Shown here: positions 49,023 through 60,905 of the stretch, in pieces
Position numbering within the stretch: position 1 is the first letter of the stretch
Layout of the letters: the number at the start of each line of letters is the position of its first letter
Assembly (NCBI GenBank): GCA_963971535.1
Contig: OZ020588.1
Location: 127,844,818 to 127,908,817, forward strand
Direction: 5' to 3'
Origin: Notolepis coatsorum
Lineage: Eukaryota; Chordata; Actinopteri; Aulopiformes; Paralepididae
Length of the DNA stretch: 64,000 nucleotides
The notes under the pieces: generated by a model
Databases searched by the model: none
Seen by the model: the letters and a program-made list of their open reading frames with translations, nothing else
Told to the model about the DNA's origin: nothing
Translations under genes and position numbers: made by a program

Positions 49023-49609
49023 ATTAGCACGAAAGGTCACTTCGAGAATCATATAGATTTCCGCTTGGACATAACCTGTGTAGTATTGCACTGTATCAAA
49101 TTACTGTGCTCTAACTTGGCAAAAGTACCTAGCATACATTGGAGTCATGATTCCTTAATTATTTGGGCTACTATCTCATGTTTCCAAGCTGATATTCACT
49201 CTAAAAACATGTTTTCTTTTAGGCGGAAATAGAATTTTGGACTTTTTTTCAATGGTCTAGCTCTATTTTCTCTGACACAGTAACATCCATTTACATTCTG
49301 ACACTTCTGCAGCCATCCCACTGCTGTCACCTTTCTTTTGATACCAGGATTATCTATATGGCCCTTCTATATGGTGATTGGGGAGATATTCTATATTTAT
49401 TGTGGGCATGTCATTTCGGGCAGGCAATCTGAAAAATTGGCCTGAAATGTCCTCTAAAAGTCACAAAATAATTTTTCAAACTTGTCAACCACCCTAGAAC
49501 ATCTTACATAGGTCCCCTCTTACCAAAAAAATATGTTGACAGCTTCTACCCAAACATGGCAGCAAAAGTGTTAACGGAAGCACTTTTCAGGATTGGCCCC
49601 CTGACTACA
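49023..49609 (+). other. 3' part of the Academ-like transposon, no gene seen
   Basis: Non-coding sequence up to the right terminal inverted repeat. The subterminal GTTGACAGCTTCTACCC lies at about 49536. Confidence 0.5.
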
Positions 49610-50057
49610 TCCCGGGATCCCAAATGGCATTAAAATCCGCGGCAATTATAAATGAGTATTCAAGAAGGTTTAGCATCGTTCTGGTAAGTGTAGCGTAGAA
49701 GTTAGCTTCGTACAAATTTGGGGCATATACCGCTACCAATGCTATTTTCCTATTCCTGTATACAATTTTAGCTATGGTTATCCGACCATCTGTATCAGAC
49801 CATACTTCCTTCAATTCAATATTCAACTTCCGTTTCACGACTATAGCAACTCCACGGGATCTCGTTCCAAAGGAAGAGTGACTAATGTTATGATATATGT
49901 TGTCCGCTAGCGTAGCTTTGTCTTCCACTAAAATGTGCGTTTCGCTTAGAAGAGCCACGTCAACCTGTTTGTTTTTCATCAGTGTGAGCACGCTTTTGCG
50001 TTTATGTTGATTATTTATTCCCCCAGTATTCCAGATCATTATATTCAAACTAGCCAT
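49610..50057 (-). pseudogene. L1-like LINE ORF2, endonuclease N-terminal part
   Basis: The minus-strand frame of about 149 residues starts MASLNIMIWNTGGINNQHKR and holds LLSETH (catalytic Glu), VAVYAPN and AADFNAIWDPG, the ordered motifs of an apurinic-type LINE endonuclease. It ends at the Academ-like insertion and continues on the other side at 45000. The ATG is probably the true ORF2 start. Confidence 0.85.
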
Positions 50058-50464
50058 AATCTATACATGTTGTTGTGTAATTGTTGGTAATGCTTCTGGA
50101 GTACGAATTCACAATGGATATACATCCAACTATTGAGGTCCCGTTGAGAGCCGAGCTTAAAAACAACGTCTAATTGGGACAGGGAAAAAATCTAAAAAAT
50201 CTAAAAAAAAAGAAAAAAGGACAACTTTGTTAGAGCGATGCTCTGTTGTATTTTAGAACTTTGTAGAGAAACTCAAAGTATTAAGAGCGATACACAACTC
50301 TGTTGTTATATATTTTTTTATTGAACAATTGTATCACACTTTTTACTGTCCGTTCTATTTGATTATTTTTAGCCTATTTTAAACTGAATCAAACCGCACT
50401 TTTTTACACTATCTAATCTATTCTATTTTATTATTTGTATTACTGAAAAACTGTGATTTACCTT
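50058..50464 (-). other. LINE 5' region, no gene seen
   Basis: Sequence upstream of ORF2. The phrase TTAGAGCGATGCTCTGTTGT at 50230 recurs at 58126, so a repeat is shared between the two places. Confidence 0.35.
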
Positions 50465-50597
50465 ATCTTGCTACATCTTTTTGTATTTAATTTTTTATGC
50501 TTGCTTATGCCTCCATGTATTTTTTACTGTTGTGAAGCACTTTGAACTGCAATTTCTGTATGAAAAGTGCTATACAAATAAAGTTATTATTAAAGGT
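50465..50597 (+). repeat. Fish retroposon 3' tail
   Basis: GTGAAGCACTTTGAACTGCA, then AAAAGTGCTATACAAATAAAGTTATTATTA, is a tail found at the end of many fish interspersed repeats. The body is not identified. Confidence 0.5.
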
Positions 50598-50668
50598 CTG
50601 TCCTCATACGCACACACTCACACACAGTTGTTTTATGATCTGTGCCAGAGGGGAGAGACGGAGCCTTA

Positions 50669-51427
50669 GGCCCCGTTTAGACGAGCGTTTTGTGAACAGA
50701 AACCGCAAAAGTCATCTTGCGGTTTCACTTTTAATTTTACGTTTAGACGAGCGTTTTGGGATGGAATTCTGCGTGCAGACGACGCTGTAACGACTCGAGA
50801 CGACGGAGCCCCACTGTCACACGATTGGCGCATATGTCACATGACGTGCTGTGAAGACCCGCCCTACTCTGCCTCTGATTCGCAGACTGTGGATGGGGAA
50901 TGTGATTGCACCAAAGCAGAGTCACTCACAGACAGTGGGTCCACTCACAGACAGTGGGTCCACTCACGCCGCGGGACAGATTCTTGTGTATTTAACCCTT
51001 TCACTGCCACACGACAGCCGGTTGTGTGATAGTAAAGGGTTAACCTTCTGTCGTGTGACTCGTGTGGCAGTGAAAGGGTTAAAAGTACTGCCAATGTAGC
51101 CTTCAGGTGATCTCCGTTGATATAAGTCAGACATACTTGCTTTGTTTACGTCTCGGCTACTGGCGCATACCTGCTACCTGTGACGTAAGCAGTACGCGCG
51201 ACCACAGCCGTGACAACCCTTTCGTCATCGTTTTAACAGATTTATACGTTTTGATAGTTTAGACGAGATCGCAAAGCTTTTGCGTTTCTAGGAATTCCAC
51301 CCTGGAAGGTAGTCTCACTTTTTTGCGGTTTCACCCCGTAAAAACGCAGTTTCCGTATAAACGAAAGGCACATCCGCAAAAATATTTTTGCGGATTCACC
51401 TGCTAGCGTTTCCGTCTAAACGGGGCC
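50669..51427. mobile_element. PIF/Harbinger MITE, 759 bp, TTA duplication
   Basis: TTA at 50666-50668 and 51428-51430 border GGCCCCGTTTAGACG and its reverse complement. Harbinger elements target TWA and often start GGSCC..TT. Subterminal words GAGCGTTTTG and GCGGTTTCAC recur on both sides. An 83 bp mini-element lies inside, as does a duplicated CAGACAGTGGGTCCACTCA. Confidence 0.85.
50996..51078. mobile_element. 83 bp piggyBac-like mini-element inside the Harbinger MITE
   Basis: TTAA at 50992-50995 and 51079-51082 border CCCTTTCACTGCCACACGA and its reverse complement (19 bp perfect). A third TTAA with AAAGGG stands in the middle (51040-51046). Confidence 0.7.
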
Positions 51428-51430
51428 TTA

Positions 51431-52708
51431 GTGTACAACTTGTTCTTGTTCTCACTACAGGTCGGACATTATATTAAGTGGTATTATGAATAGTATAGGC
51501 GATGGCTGCCTGGATATGAACATAACTGCTGAAACAGTGTAGGGGTGCACATGTATACTCACACTCCTCTTTACATAGGCCTACATGACCCCACCCACTC
51601 AAATCTTCATAGAGTCATGTATAGACTAAACGGTGTAAGGATGATTCTGAGAGCACTTCTAAATAGTTTTCCGCATGTAATGTTAGCGCTATTGAATCAC
51701 AACCATTTATGATTAGAACAGCTGTTTTGTCAATCACATTTATATCAGACCACGGAGCGTTATAGCTTGTTTTGTTCAGAAGGAGGGATTTTACCGAATT
51801 GGGAGGTTTCCTGGGGAAACAAACTTCACATTGCGCTCCGTTGAACTTGCATTTAGTTGTTATCTTTACGTGTCCAGACATGCCTGGCTTTCTCCTCTTC
51901 TCCCTTGCCCGCAAGAGGAATAATGAATATATAGCACGCACACATCCACACACATTTACTTTATACTGCCAGACACCACTGATGAAAGAAGAATCACGGC
52001 TTATGTAACAGTAATTCAGTCCGTTAAGCTAACAACCTCAATATATTTACGTTAATAATCCCCAAATTTAAGTTCATGTTAATTTCCGACTGTCAACTGT
52101 TGTCAGTTTTAGATTGAAATGTGGTTTGTTAATAGTACATCTGCTAGTTTATGTTAATGTTTGCTTGCTAAATGACGTTGCACATGCTTTGCTTTCGTTC
52201 GAAAGTGAATTGTTGGTAGAATGAACTTCACTAGCTAACCTATGTAAAATCTACTTTCACCCATTCATATCATATTATCAATTAGCTAGCTATATATAAA
52301 ATCAATTGAGTTATCAATTAGGTTGACTTACCTGTCTTGGTGCACGTCATGGTTTGATGAACATAAAATGGCGGGCTCACAGCAAGGGAGTATGCCAGCA
52401 CTGTCAATTTCAGAATTCCAGATGTGGGCCAGGATCATCAAGCTGGTATTGGCCCGCTGTCCTCCCTGCAACATTAAACCTAGTCCTGCACTATCAAAGT
52501 TGGCCCAATATTGGCTGAATTTCAGCCAGCTAATGACAGCTGACCTAAAGTAGTATTGGCATGATTCCTAATGTTATTGTTACAGTCAAACCAAGTGGTC
52601 CTAACAGGGCCTAAGTGGGGGACGTGTGTGCCAGCTGGGAACATGTGAATGAGGTGTGTAATACAGAATAACCTATGTGTGTGAATGCGTGTGTCTAACA
52701 TGTACAAC
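51431..52708. other. Intergenic, nothing recognised
   Basis: The ORF at 51615-51953 on the minus strand (112 aa) and the one at 52323-52553 have no recognisable domain, and no supporting splice or promoter structure was seen. The sequence is A/T-rich with a GCTAGC-rich patch near 52280. Confidence 0.4.
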
Positions 52709-53045
52709 TGTTGAGCTTTGCAGGTTCCCTTGCGTTGCATATAGAAGAAAAGACACGTTGTCCAAGGAGATATCTTTAGCTTGTAGCTTATTTATTGGTA
52801 GCACAGCCTCACCGCATCACACGGTGAGACAGGTATAAAACATGTGGAGACATGTACCTGCACACACACCTAAAGAACACACTTCCGCTCACACGGTCAT
52901 ATATATGTGATACGATGACGTCATACGTGCATCCTTTCAGTATAGCGCTTCTGCGCTTCCCAGTGGTATAAATGAGTACTGCATATATATATATACATTC
53001 AGTAATGCACATTCACCTGAGTACATATATACATATCTCGTAACA
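52709..53045 (-). repeat. Copia 3' LTR, 337 bp
   Basis: On the minus strand it starts TGTTACGAGATATG and ends CTCAACA. It holds TGACGTCA at 52916-52923, a CREB/ATF site, and the ETS-like CGGAAGTG. The purine tract AGTGGGGG (53046-53053) lies just inside. Confidence 0.9.
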
Positions 53046-53249
53046 CCCCCACTTGAACTCAGGTTGCTACAATCTTAAGCTAAATAAAGACACAAAATTA
53101 AATAAATGTGGACCTCTGTCTAAACACATTTCAAGTTCCAAAAATGATCTTTCCAAACTTCTCCAGTTTCATCTTCGTTACAGTTTTTTTTTAAATATCA
53201 GCAACCATTTCGTCAGTAGGACAATATATCAGAGTTACTCTCCCCTCAT

Positions 53250-55301
53250 TTACCGTAGACCTGATAAAATGGTATTTAATATCAACATGCTTGCACCTCT
53301 GTCTGTGTACAGGGTTTCTGGCAAGAGCAATTGTTCCCTGGTTGTCCTCATGTACCACTGCCTGTGTGTACTTGTAATCTGGTGGAGGACTAAGTCCTCC
53401 TTTGCTGCTTTCTGAAGCACTACTCTGACACTTGTCAAGTTTGCTGTGGGTGAAAACGTTTCCCCGTAATCTATTCCTATTTTCTGGCTGTAACCCTTAG
53501 CCACAAAACGTGCTTTGTATTTGTCTCTTCCATTTACATCACTCTTGATGGCGTAGACCCATCTACCCCCCACTACCTTTTTGTCTTTTGGCAGGGTTGT
53601 CAATGTAAACGTTTTGTTCTCGTTTAACGAGTGGATCTCCTCATCCATGGCTTTCACCCACTCGCCTGAGTTAACTGATCCCATAGCTTCCCCAAACGTC
53701 TGTGGTACACCACATACTGCTCTGTAGCAATAGTCTATGGTGGCATGAGCCCCATCACTATCACTGTCTCTGTTACTTACGAAGTCCTCTAAACTACTAG
53801 GTTTCTTCCTGTCTCTGTTTGGATACCTTCTATACTCGGGTTCCTCATCTGTCACACTTTGTGTTGGGTTTTGGTCTCTAGACCTTATCACTGCCCTTGG
53901 ACTGTCACTCTGTACACTTGGTCCTTGAGCATCCTCTATGCTCTGATTGGCCTCCTGTGTATCCTCACTGGTCCTAGGCTGTCTCACACTGCCATAGCTA
54001 TCGTTTGGGTCTGGCTCACCTGTTTGTGTCTGTTTCTCCACAGCTGCCTTACTCACAAACTTCACTAATCTGTGTTTGAGTATCCTGTTTGTATCTGGGT
54101 TGTAAACCAAATACGGAGGGCTGTTTTTGTCGTAGCCTACAAAACGTCCCTCGTCACACCTGGAGTCAAGTTTACCCTTGTCCTGTTTGTACGAGTAACA
54201 TACAGAGCCAAACGTCTGCATTTTGGCTACATTTGGCTTTTTGCCTGTCAGCATCTGGTAAGGGGTCTTCCCTGTGCGCCTGCTAAAACATCTGTTTCGT
54301 ACCATAGCTGCTGTTTGTACTGCATAGTGCCATAACTGTTTTGGTAACCTGTTCTCAGCTATCATGCATCTACCCATCTCAAAAAGTGATCGCCAATTTC
54401 GCTCCGCGGTTCCGTTTTGAAACGGGGAGTATGGAGCGGACGTTTGATGTCTAATTTTTTCCCCCCTCATCAGCGTCTGAAAATCACCACTAGTGAATTC
54501 TGTTCCGTTGTCGGACCTGATGCACTTTACTGTCCCGTATGGGGATGTATCTGCTAGGAACTTTTCCGTAGCCTGTACTGTGTCACTTTTCTTTTTAAGA
54601 AAATATACAAACACTGCGCTCGAGTAGTCATCGGTGAACGACTGTACATATTTGTAACCATCGATTGACTCTGTTGATACAGGACCTGCTAGGTCTGTGT
54701 GCACCATCTGTAAGGGAGCCTCTGCTCTTGTATCAGGTTTTCGGTTTCTGGTTTGTGCAAACTTTCCCTGTATACACACCTCACACTCTTGCTCGGGCCT
54801 ACATGTCTTGCCCTTGAACTCCATACCCTCTACTACATTCTGCAGCTTCAACACATCGTCATAGTTACAGTGGCCCAATATCTCATGCCATGTCTGTATG
54901 GTGTGACATCTATTACACTTATTATTAGACTCACCTAGAGTATGCAAGTAATAAAATTTACCGTAAACATGAATGTGAAATTTGGTACCATCTCTGGTTA
55001 TCAGAGCATCTTTCTTCTCCTTGAACACGACCGTGGCCCCACTGGTCGTTGCTGCTTTCACGGAGAAAATGTTCTGCGGATATGAAGGAATGAACAAAGC
55101 GTCTCTCAATGTCGCTGTACGCCATTGTCCTCCGCTGTCCATCAGGGATACCTCTGCAGTCCCCCTCCGCTGTGCGACTCCGCTGCACCGGGTGCCGTCC
55201 GCCAACTCGACACTGTGCGCTTCTGGCCTGAACGCGCTGTCGAAGTCTTTAAACATATTCATGTCCGTGATGATATGGGAGGTGGCCCCTGTGTCCACCA
55301 T
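53250..55301 (-). pseudogene. Copia Pol: protease, integrase, start of RT, then deletion
   Basis: The 683-residue frame opens with MVDTGATSHII (aspartic protease). It continues with the GAG-pre-integrase zinc region (TWHEILGHCNYDD, CEVCIQGK), the integrase core (HTDLAGPVSTESIDGYKYV, SDNGTEFTS, PYSPFQNGTAERNWRSLFEM) and the first RT block (WVKAMDEEIHSL, VGGRWVYAIK, ARFVAKGYSQKIGIDYGETFSP). After VLQKAAKEDLVLHQ, near 53410, the frame jumps to ITSTHRQWYMRTTREQ. Another frame there reads EDNQGTIALARNPV, which is late RNase H. The RT palm with its catalytic Asp residues and most of RNase H are missing. Integrase looks complete. Confidence 0.9.
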
Positions 55302-55857
55302 CAGTCCCCTCTCCTGGGTGCTGAATGCCGCCTGGCGCTGGGTTTCCGGTTGCGACGTCCCTCAGCTTGAACGCGTAGTCAGCGCCGCCATCTTCTGAGA
55401 CTTTACTCGCGCCATCTTTGTCCTTGCGCCTGCACGTGGCGTCTTTGTGCGAGTCACTCCTGCAATGACCGCACCATGTCTTCTGTCGACATGCTCTCGC
55501 TCTGTGGCCTTTGGTACTGCACTTGAAGCACACCATATCTCTGTCCTCTTTCCGGTTACAACCGTCACCACGTGCGTTTGTCTTGGTGGGCCGTCGTCCG
55601 AATTTTCCTTGGGTTTTCATCACACTGACGCTTGACTCAGCTGAGTTTATCTTCTCAGTTTCTTCAAAACTTCTCAGCCTAGTCTTGAAATCGGCAAATG
55701 TGATGTTTTCCTCCATATGTGCCATGTGTATGGCGAATGGCTTAAACCCCTCAGGCAGTCCCTTCAAGTTCATTGCCACGAGTAATCCATCTCCCAGTGT
55801 CACGCCTGCGTTGCGCAGTGCTGTAATGGCGGTTTCTGCTCGGATTATGTAATCCAT
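55249..55857 (-). pseudogene. Copia Gag, C-terminal part with zinc knuckle
   Basis: The frame has a UBN2/copia-type Gag segment (MDYIIRAETAITALRNAG, LPEGFKPFAIHM, ADFKTRLRSFEE), then CFKCSTKGHRARAC, a CCHC knuckle, and CGHCRSDSHKDATC, a second Cys/His cluster. It overlaps the protease frame by about 50 bp in a +1 relation, so Pol was perhaps reached by frameshifting or the two were once one frame. Confidence 0.85.
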
Positions 55858-55910
55858 TACGTTTTCCCTGCTTGCCTTCTGAAGCGACGTTAGCTGGGTG
55901 TACAGGTTAA

Positions 55911-56204
55911 TTATACGGGGTCTCTCAATATTTTCAGGGCTCTTCTTCCATTTTCAGATGCATCCCTCATTATTAACGAGAGGCTTTTATCGTCCAAACG
56001 AAGAATCAGTTCTGCATATGCATCAGCATTTTTCTTTCCATCGGCATCAATCTCAGCTTGAGACCTCGGTTCTCCCAGGACTGTGGCTTTTAGTCCTAGT
56101 AAATGGAACTGTCCCAACATTTTAGTCTCCCAAAGTTCATATTTGGTCTCATCTCCGTCGAATAACAGTCGAGGCAACCTGCTTGTTCCTCGATGGTCAT
56201 CCAT
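55911..56204 (-). pseudogene. Copia Gag, N-terminal part
   Basis: It starts MDDHRGTSRLPRLLFDGDET and holds YELWETKMLGQF and LSLIMRDASENGRRALKIL, a typical copia Gag N-terminus (DUF4219 to UBN2). It stops at 55911; a frame change restores PRIINLYTQLTSLQKASREN leading into the next piece, so one indel near 55915 breaks the gene. Confidence 0.85.
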
Positions 56205-56310
56205 GATGCTTGGCTTGCTTTGTTCTTGCTAGCTAGCAATCCGTTTGCAGCGCGCGGTCCGTTGCAACTTTCCACGCGGTGGAGCAACTGTTCTTTTCTT
56301 CCGACGACTC

Positions 56311-56324
56311 CTGGGCCCATAACC
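56311..56324 (-). other. Primer-binding site for the initiator tRNA anticodon loop
   Basis: Plus-strand CTGGGCCCATAACC directly abuts the LTR. It equals the anticodon stem-loop of eukaryotic initiator tRNA-Met, so the minus-strand RNA would pair with the middle of that tRNA, as in copia-type half-tRNA priming. Confidence 0.8.
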
Positions 56325-56659
56325 TGTTGAGCTTTGCAGGTTCCCTTGCGTTGCATATAGAAGAAAAGACACGTTGTTCAAGGAGATATCTTTAGCCTGT
56401 AGCTTATTTATTGGTAGCACAGCCTCACCGCATCACACGGTGAGACAGTTATAAAACATGTGGAGACATGTACCTGCACACACACCTAAAGAACACACTT
56501 CCGCTCACGCGGTCATATATATGTGATACGATGACGTCATACGTGCATCCTTTCAGTATAGCACTTCGGCGCTTCCCAGTGGTATAAATGAGTACTGCAT
56601 ATATATATACATTCAGTAATGCACATTCACCTGAGTACATATATACATATCTCGTAACA
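56325..56659 (-). repeat. Copia 5' LTR, 335 bp
   Basis: It is the same as 52709-53045 apart from a few substitutions and a TA count. TGACGTCA lies at 56532-56539. Confidence 0.9.
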
Positions 56660-57236
56660 AAAACTAATGTGGTGTAAAATGTAAATGTGTCAGGCTGTTG
56701 TTCGTTTGCGTGTACTAACCAGTCCGGTAACAGAGTGGGGAAATGTCCGAGTACAAAGTCCATTTGTGCGTCCCGAGACGCCAGTTGGAGAGTGAGTGCA
56801 CGCAGGAAGCGAAATGGTGTTAATCCGAGGACAGGGGGTATCCTTGAAGGAGAGAGGAGAAGACAATGCCGGTTAGCAAATGATAAAGATGAAACAAAAC
56901 ACTGGGGGGAAAACCAAGTAATAAAACCGGGTTATTCCAAGACACAAGGAATACTAATGCAATTATTTGAAAATAGGCTTCTTGGTAAAACTAACCACAA
57001 GTGATCAGTACGAACAAGCACTGAACAACGGGCTGTCAGGCTCTTTATGCTTCTCCCTCTGTGTGCGCCCAGCTGCTCCCAATCACGTCTGATTAGACAC
57101 GATGAGTTGGGACGAGGTGGGAGTTACAACAGTTATCTGGGTATTAGAGAACAGGTTACAGAGGCCTCTACACTGTGACTTGTCCACCTTTGAGGATGTC
57201 CCGTAATATAATGAAAATATACTGTACCTAATAAAC
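56660..57236. other. Intergenic, nothing recognised
   Basis: Unique-looking sequence with no conserved frame. The TGTCAGGCTCTTTATGC region near 57036 has no partner in the window. Confidence 0.35.
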
Positions 57237-57420
57237 TTAGGGCACTTTCACATATAGTTTTGGTGGACTCGGTGCAGACTCGGTGCGGTTCGTGGGGTGA
57301 AGTTACAACATTGTTGCATTCTTCATTTGGTTTGTCTGCATTCACACTGCAACAGTGGTTCGTCCACTAGGGGCGCTTGTCCGCCGCCCCCCTGGTAAAG
57401 AGAGCAGAAGAAGAAGAAAA
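57237..57420 (+). repeat. Harbinger-like left end
   Basis: TTA is followed by GGGCACTTTCACATATAG, then GGACTCGGTGCAGACTCGG. A similar end in the opposite orientation (GTGTGAAAGCACCC, then TTA) stands at 62396-62412. They may be ends of one 5.2 kb element or of two related ones. Confidence 0.5.
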
Positions 57421-57789
57421 TATTAAATCTTTATTTTAATTTTAGACCCTAGAAATAAAATAAACATGTTTAAAATGAATAATATTTACTCATTTTAAGT
57501 ATGTTTGTGTTTCCAAAGCCAATGAAATAGGTCAAGCAAATATATTTCGCCTATCAGTGTGTAACGCATTGTGCGTTGAAATATGATGTAATATGATGGA
57601 AGCCGGTCGCGTTTTCTAGCGACCGGCTAGAAAAAAAGCATGATCGGGCGGTCGGAATTAGGCACAACACCGGTGTTGCAGTCCGGATGTTTTGCTACCT
57701 TGACTCTGGTAGCTGGATGCAGCACGACGGTATGGACTGTGGAGTTTCTTTTTGAGTGGATTTAAAAGAAGTGGATTATGGCTTGTGTT

Positions 57790-57790
57790 C

Positions 57791-57849
<59 letters not shown>
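57790..57849 (+). repeat. (CAA)n microsatellite
   Basis: About 20 CAA units. Poly-Asn and poly-Leu ORFs over it are not genes. A shorter AACAACAAAAACAACAACAA lies at 57921. Confidence 0.97.
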
Positions 57850-57850
<1 letters not shown>

Positions 57851-58071
57851 TCAACCCCATTCAACTCTTGTGATGGTAAGTCTATGTTAAGGCTATACTC
57901 TGTCTTAGCTGGTTCGGTAAGAACAACAAAAACAACAACAACAAGCTATATGGCTATAGCTGGATGCAGTCTGGACAGTGGACATATACATCAACAGTCT
58001 GGACACTACAGTGGACATATACAATTTATCAAGCCCTGCTGGACCGCGTTTCAACTAAACAAGTGAGTCGC

Positions 58072-58073
<2 letters not shown>

Positions 58074-58124
<51 letters not shown>
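58074..58124 (+). repeat. (CT)n microsatellite
   Basis: About 25 CT units, followed by TTAGAGCGATGCTCTGTTGT, which is also at 50230. Confidence 0.97.
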
Positions 58125-58127
<3 letters not shown>

Positions 58128-58254
58128 AGAGCGATGCTCTGTTGTTGTGAGGGGGAAATAACTAAGTAATTTCGCCGCGGGCGGGGGCATAATCGCCCGG
58201 ACAATGAATGGTAACTTGTTTAAAATGACAAGATATACATCTGTGATTATTATT

Positions 58255-59466
<1,212 letters not shown>

Positions 59467-59862
59467 TTGTTACGTTTTGGTTACTGACTACGGTCGGGAA
59501 CCACCCACCATTTCTGTCACCTGTCATCTGACTACTGTCACTTGTTTTCCCTGTCATTTAGTGCTGTCACTTAGGGGTTGGCTTCTGATTGGCTGTCACT
59601 GGGGTGTGTGTGGAATGTTGGTATTTGGTGTCTATTTAACATTCCTTCCTTCTGCTTGTTATTCGTCAGGTCTTCACTATAGGCGTTCGGAGATAACGTG
59701 GCCGGTTCCAGTTCTGGACCACCACTAAGCTCCATTATCTTATTCTCTCTTACCTTTGCCCTCGGCATAGTATCCTAGTATTACTCTTTGTGTTCTTTAC
59801 TATTAAAGTCGAACCTGTTCAAGAGTATACCATCTCCGTCTCTGTGATTGCCTACAACAATT
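59467..59862 (+). mobile_element. Possible Ty3/gypsy-type solo LTR
   Basis: It starts TGTTACGTTTTGGTTACTG and could end GCCTACAACA. A TATTTAAC box lies near 59632 and a TATTAAAG near 59802. No second LTR and no clear target duplication were found, so this rests on shape only. Confidence 0.35.
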
Positions 59863-59892
59863 GGAACTCACCTACCTCCATCCTGACAGCCA

Positions 59893-60130
59893 TTGATTGA
59901 TTGAAGATTTTATTAACAGATTGCAGAATGGGTACAATACAGTAGGGCTCAATACACACAATTGTTAAGGGGTTGCAGACCAGAGAAAGACTTTCGTCTT
60001 GTTTACATCAGGGTCCCCCATTTTCAATTCATAATGACATACACAACATACAGATATACAGATATATATCATGACATTTATGACATGACATACAGATATG
60101 CAGTACTGTATACGTAGCATAGAACGCATA
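59893..60130 (-). repeat. TTGA-tailed repeat, copy 4
   Basis: TTGATTGATTGAAG, then AACAGATTGCAGAATGGGTA, AATTGTTAAGGGGTTGCAGA, ACATCAGGGTCCCCCATTTT and GACATA/CAGATA units, as in copy 1. Confidence 0.8.
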
Positions 60131-60148
60131 TTTAGAGATCGTCTATAT

Positions 60149-60300
60149 CAGTGGTTCCCAAACTTCTGTTTTATACGGACCACTAGACTGTTATCAAGAA
60201 CATTTGCGGACCACCTCGTATGCAAACAGTAAAACATAAATAAATAAACAACTGACTTAAACCCAGTAATACACAAGACCCTCTTCTTGGACCAAGTAAG
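60149..60300 (+). repeat. hAT-like terminal fragment
   Basis: CAGTGGTTCCCAAACTTCTG is a standard hAT/Charlie-type start. It lies between two opposite TTGA-tailed repeats and has no visible right end. Confidence 0.5.
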
Positions 60301-60319
60301 GTTAAGTTGATAATCCAAT

Positions 60320-60700
60320 GTACAGTTCCCCCCACCCCACCCCACCCACCCAACCACCTCCAATGTACAGTTCCCCCCCACACCCCCCCCCCACCTACCC
60401 AACCCCCCCCCCCACCTCCTCCAATGTACAGTTTCTTCGTCAAATGTATATACTCTCTTTTTTTTTTACTCTTTTTGTATCACAAACAGTACTGTATTTG
60501 TAAATCTGGTATGTCATAAATGTATAGATGTAGCAGTACTGTCTATCTCTATGTCATGTATGTCATATATGTTATGATTAATTGAAAATGGGGGATCCTG
60601 ATGTAAACAAGACGAAAGTCTTTCTCTGGTTATTGAGCTGTACTGTATTGTACCCATTCTGCAATCTGTTAATACAATTTTCAATCAATCAATCAATCAA
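60320..60700 (+). repeat. TTGA-tailed repeat, copy 5 (inverted)
   Basis: It includes the C-rich CCAATGTACAGTTCCCCCC block (complement of the G-rich end of copy 1), GACATAC-type units, AACAAGACGAAAGTCTTTCT, and ends ATCAATCAATCAATCAA. Copies 4 and 5 form a large inverted pair. Confidence 0.8.
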
Positions 60701-60905
60701 GACCCGCGTCACGGGCACTGCATTCCGTTCTCAGAATGGATTTGAGAGAGATGTGTCAGTCATCAGGCTATACTGTATATGCGGAGATATTCAGACTCTA
60801 GATATATTTGCAGAGCCAGATGAGATGAGGCAACCTGTGCGATTGGCTCTTGACAACGCACAGTCGTTCAGTATTGACAAAGCCTACATTACTTTGCTGG
60901 AATGA
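60701..60905 (+). pseudogene. Unidentified coding-like stretch
   Basis: The frame TRVTGTAFRSQNGFERDVSV to DNAQSFSIDKAYITLLE is open for 68 codons after the TTGA repeat and ends at a TGA. Its composition is protein-like, but no family was recognised. It may be an exon remnant cut by the repeat. Confidence 0.25.

Larger units (their letters stand above)
45001..49609 (+). mobile_element. Academ-like DNA transposon, 4.6 kb, inserted in the LINE endonuclease
   Basis: CAT lies on both sides (44998-45000 and 49610-49612), a 3 bp duplication. Removing the insert joins the LINE frame as DPGM-DKSYPTF. The ends are TAGTCAGGGGGCCAA and its near-exact complement TTGGCCCCCTGACTA. A second inverted pair lies inside (GGGTAGAAGCTGTCAAC at about 45047, GTTGACAGCTTCTACCC at about 49536). 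It encodes a broken large protein with a PIN/XPG-like signature and a CXC domain. A 3 bp duplication plus that content fits the Academ superfamily; the assignment comes from memory of family features and is moderate. Confidence 0.65.
52709..56659 (-). mobile_element. Ty1/copia retrotransposon, RT mostly deleted
   Basis: Two LTRs (52709-53045 and 56325-56659) bound Gag and Pol on the minus strand. Flanks are ACAAC on the left and AAAAC on the right, a 4 of 5 match to a 5 bp duplication. The LTRs differ at roughly half a dozen bases and by a TA count, so the copy is moderately old. The element is 3.95 kb because most of the reverse transcriptase and part of RNase H are gone. Confidence 0.9.

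Noticed and set aside
51615-51953. 112-codon minus-strand ORF in an otherwise empty region
   Set aside because: No family, no promoter or splice support; the length is within chance for this window.
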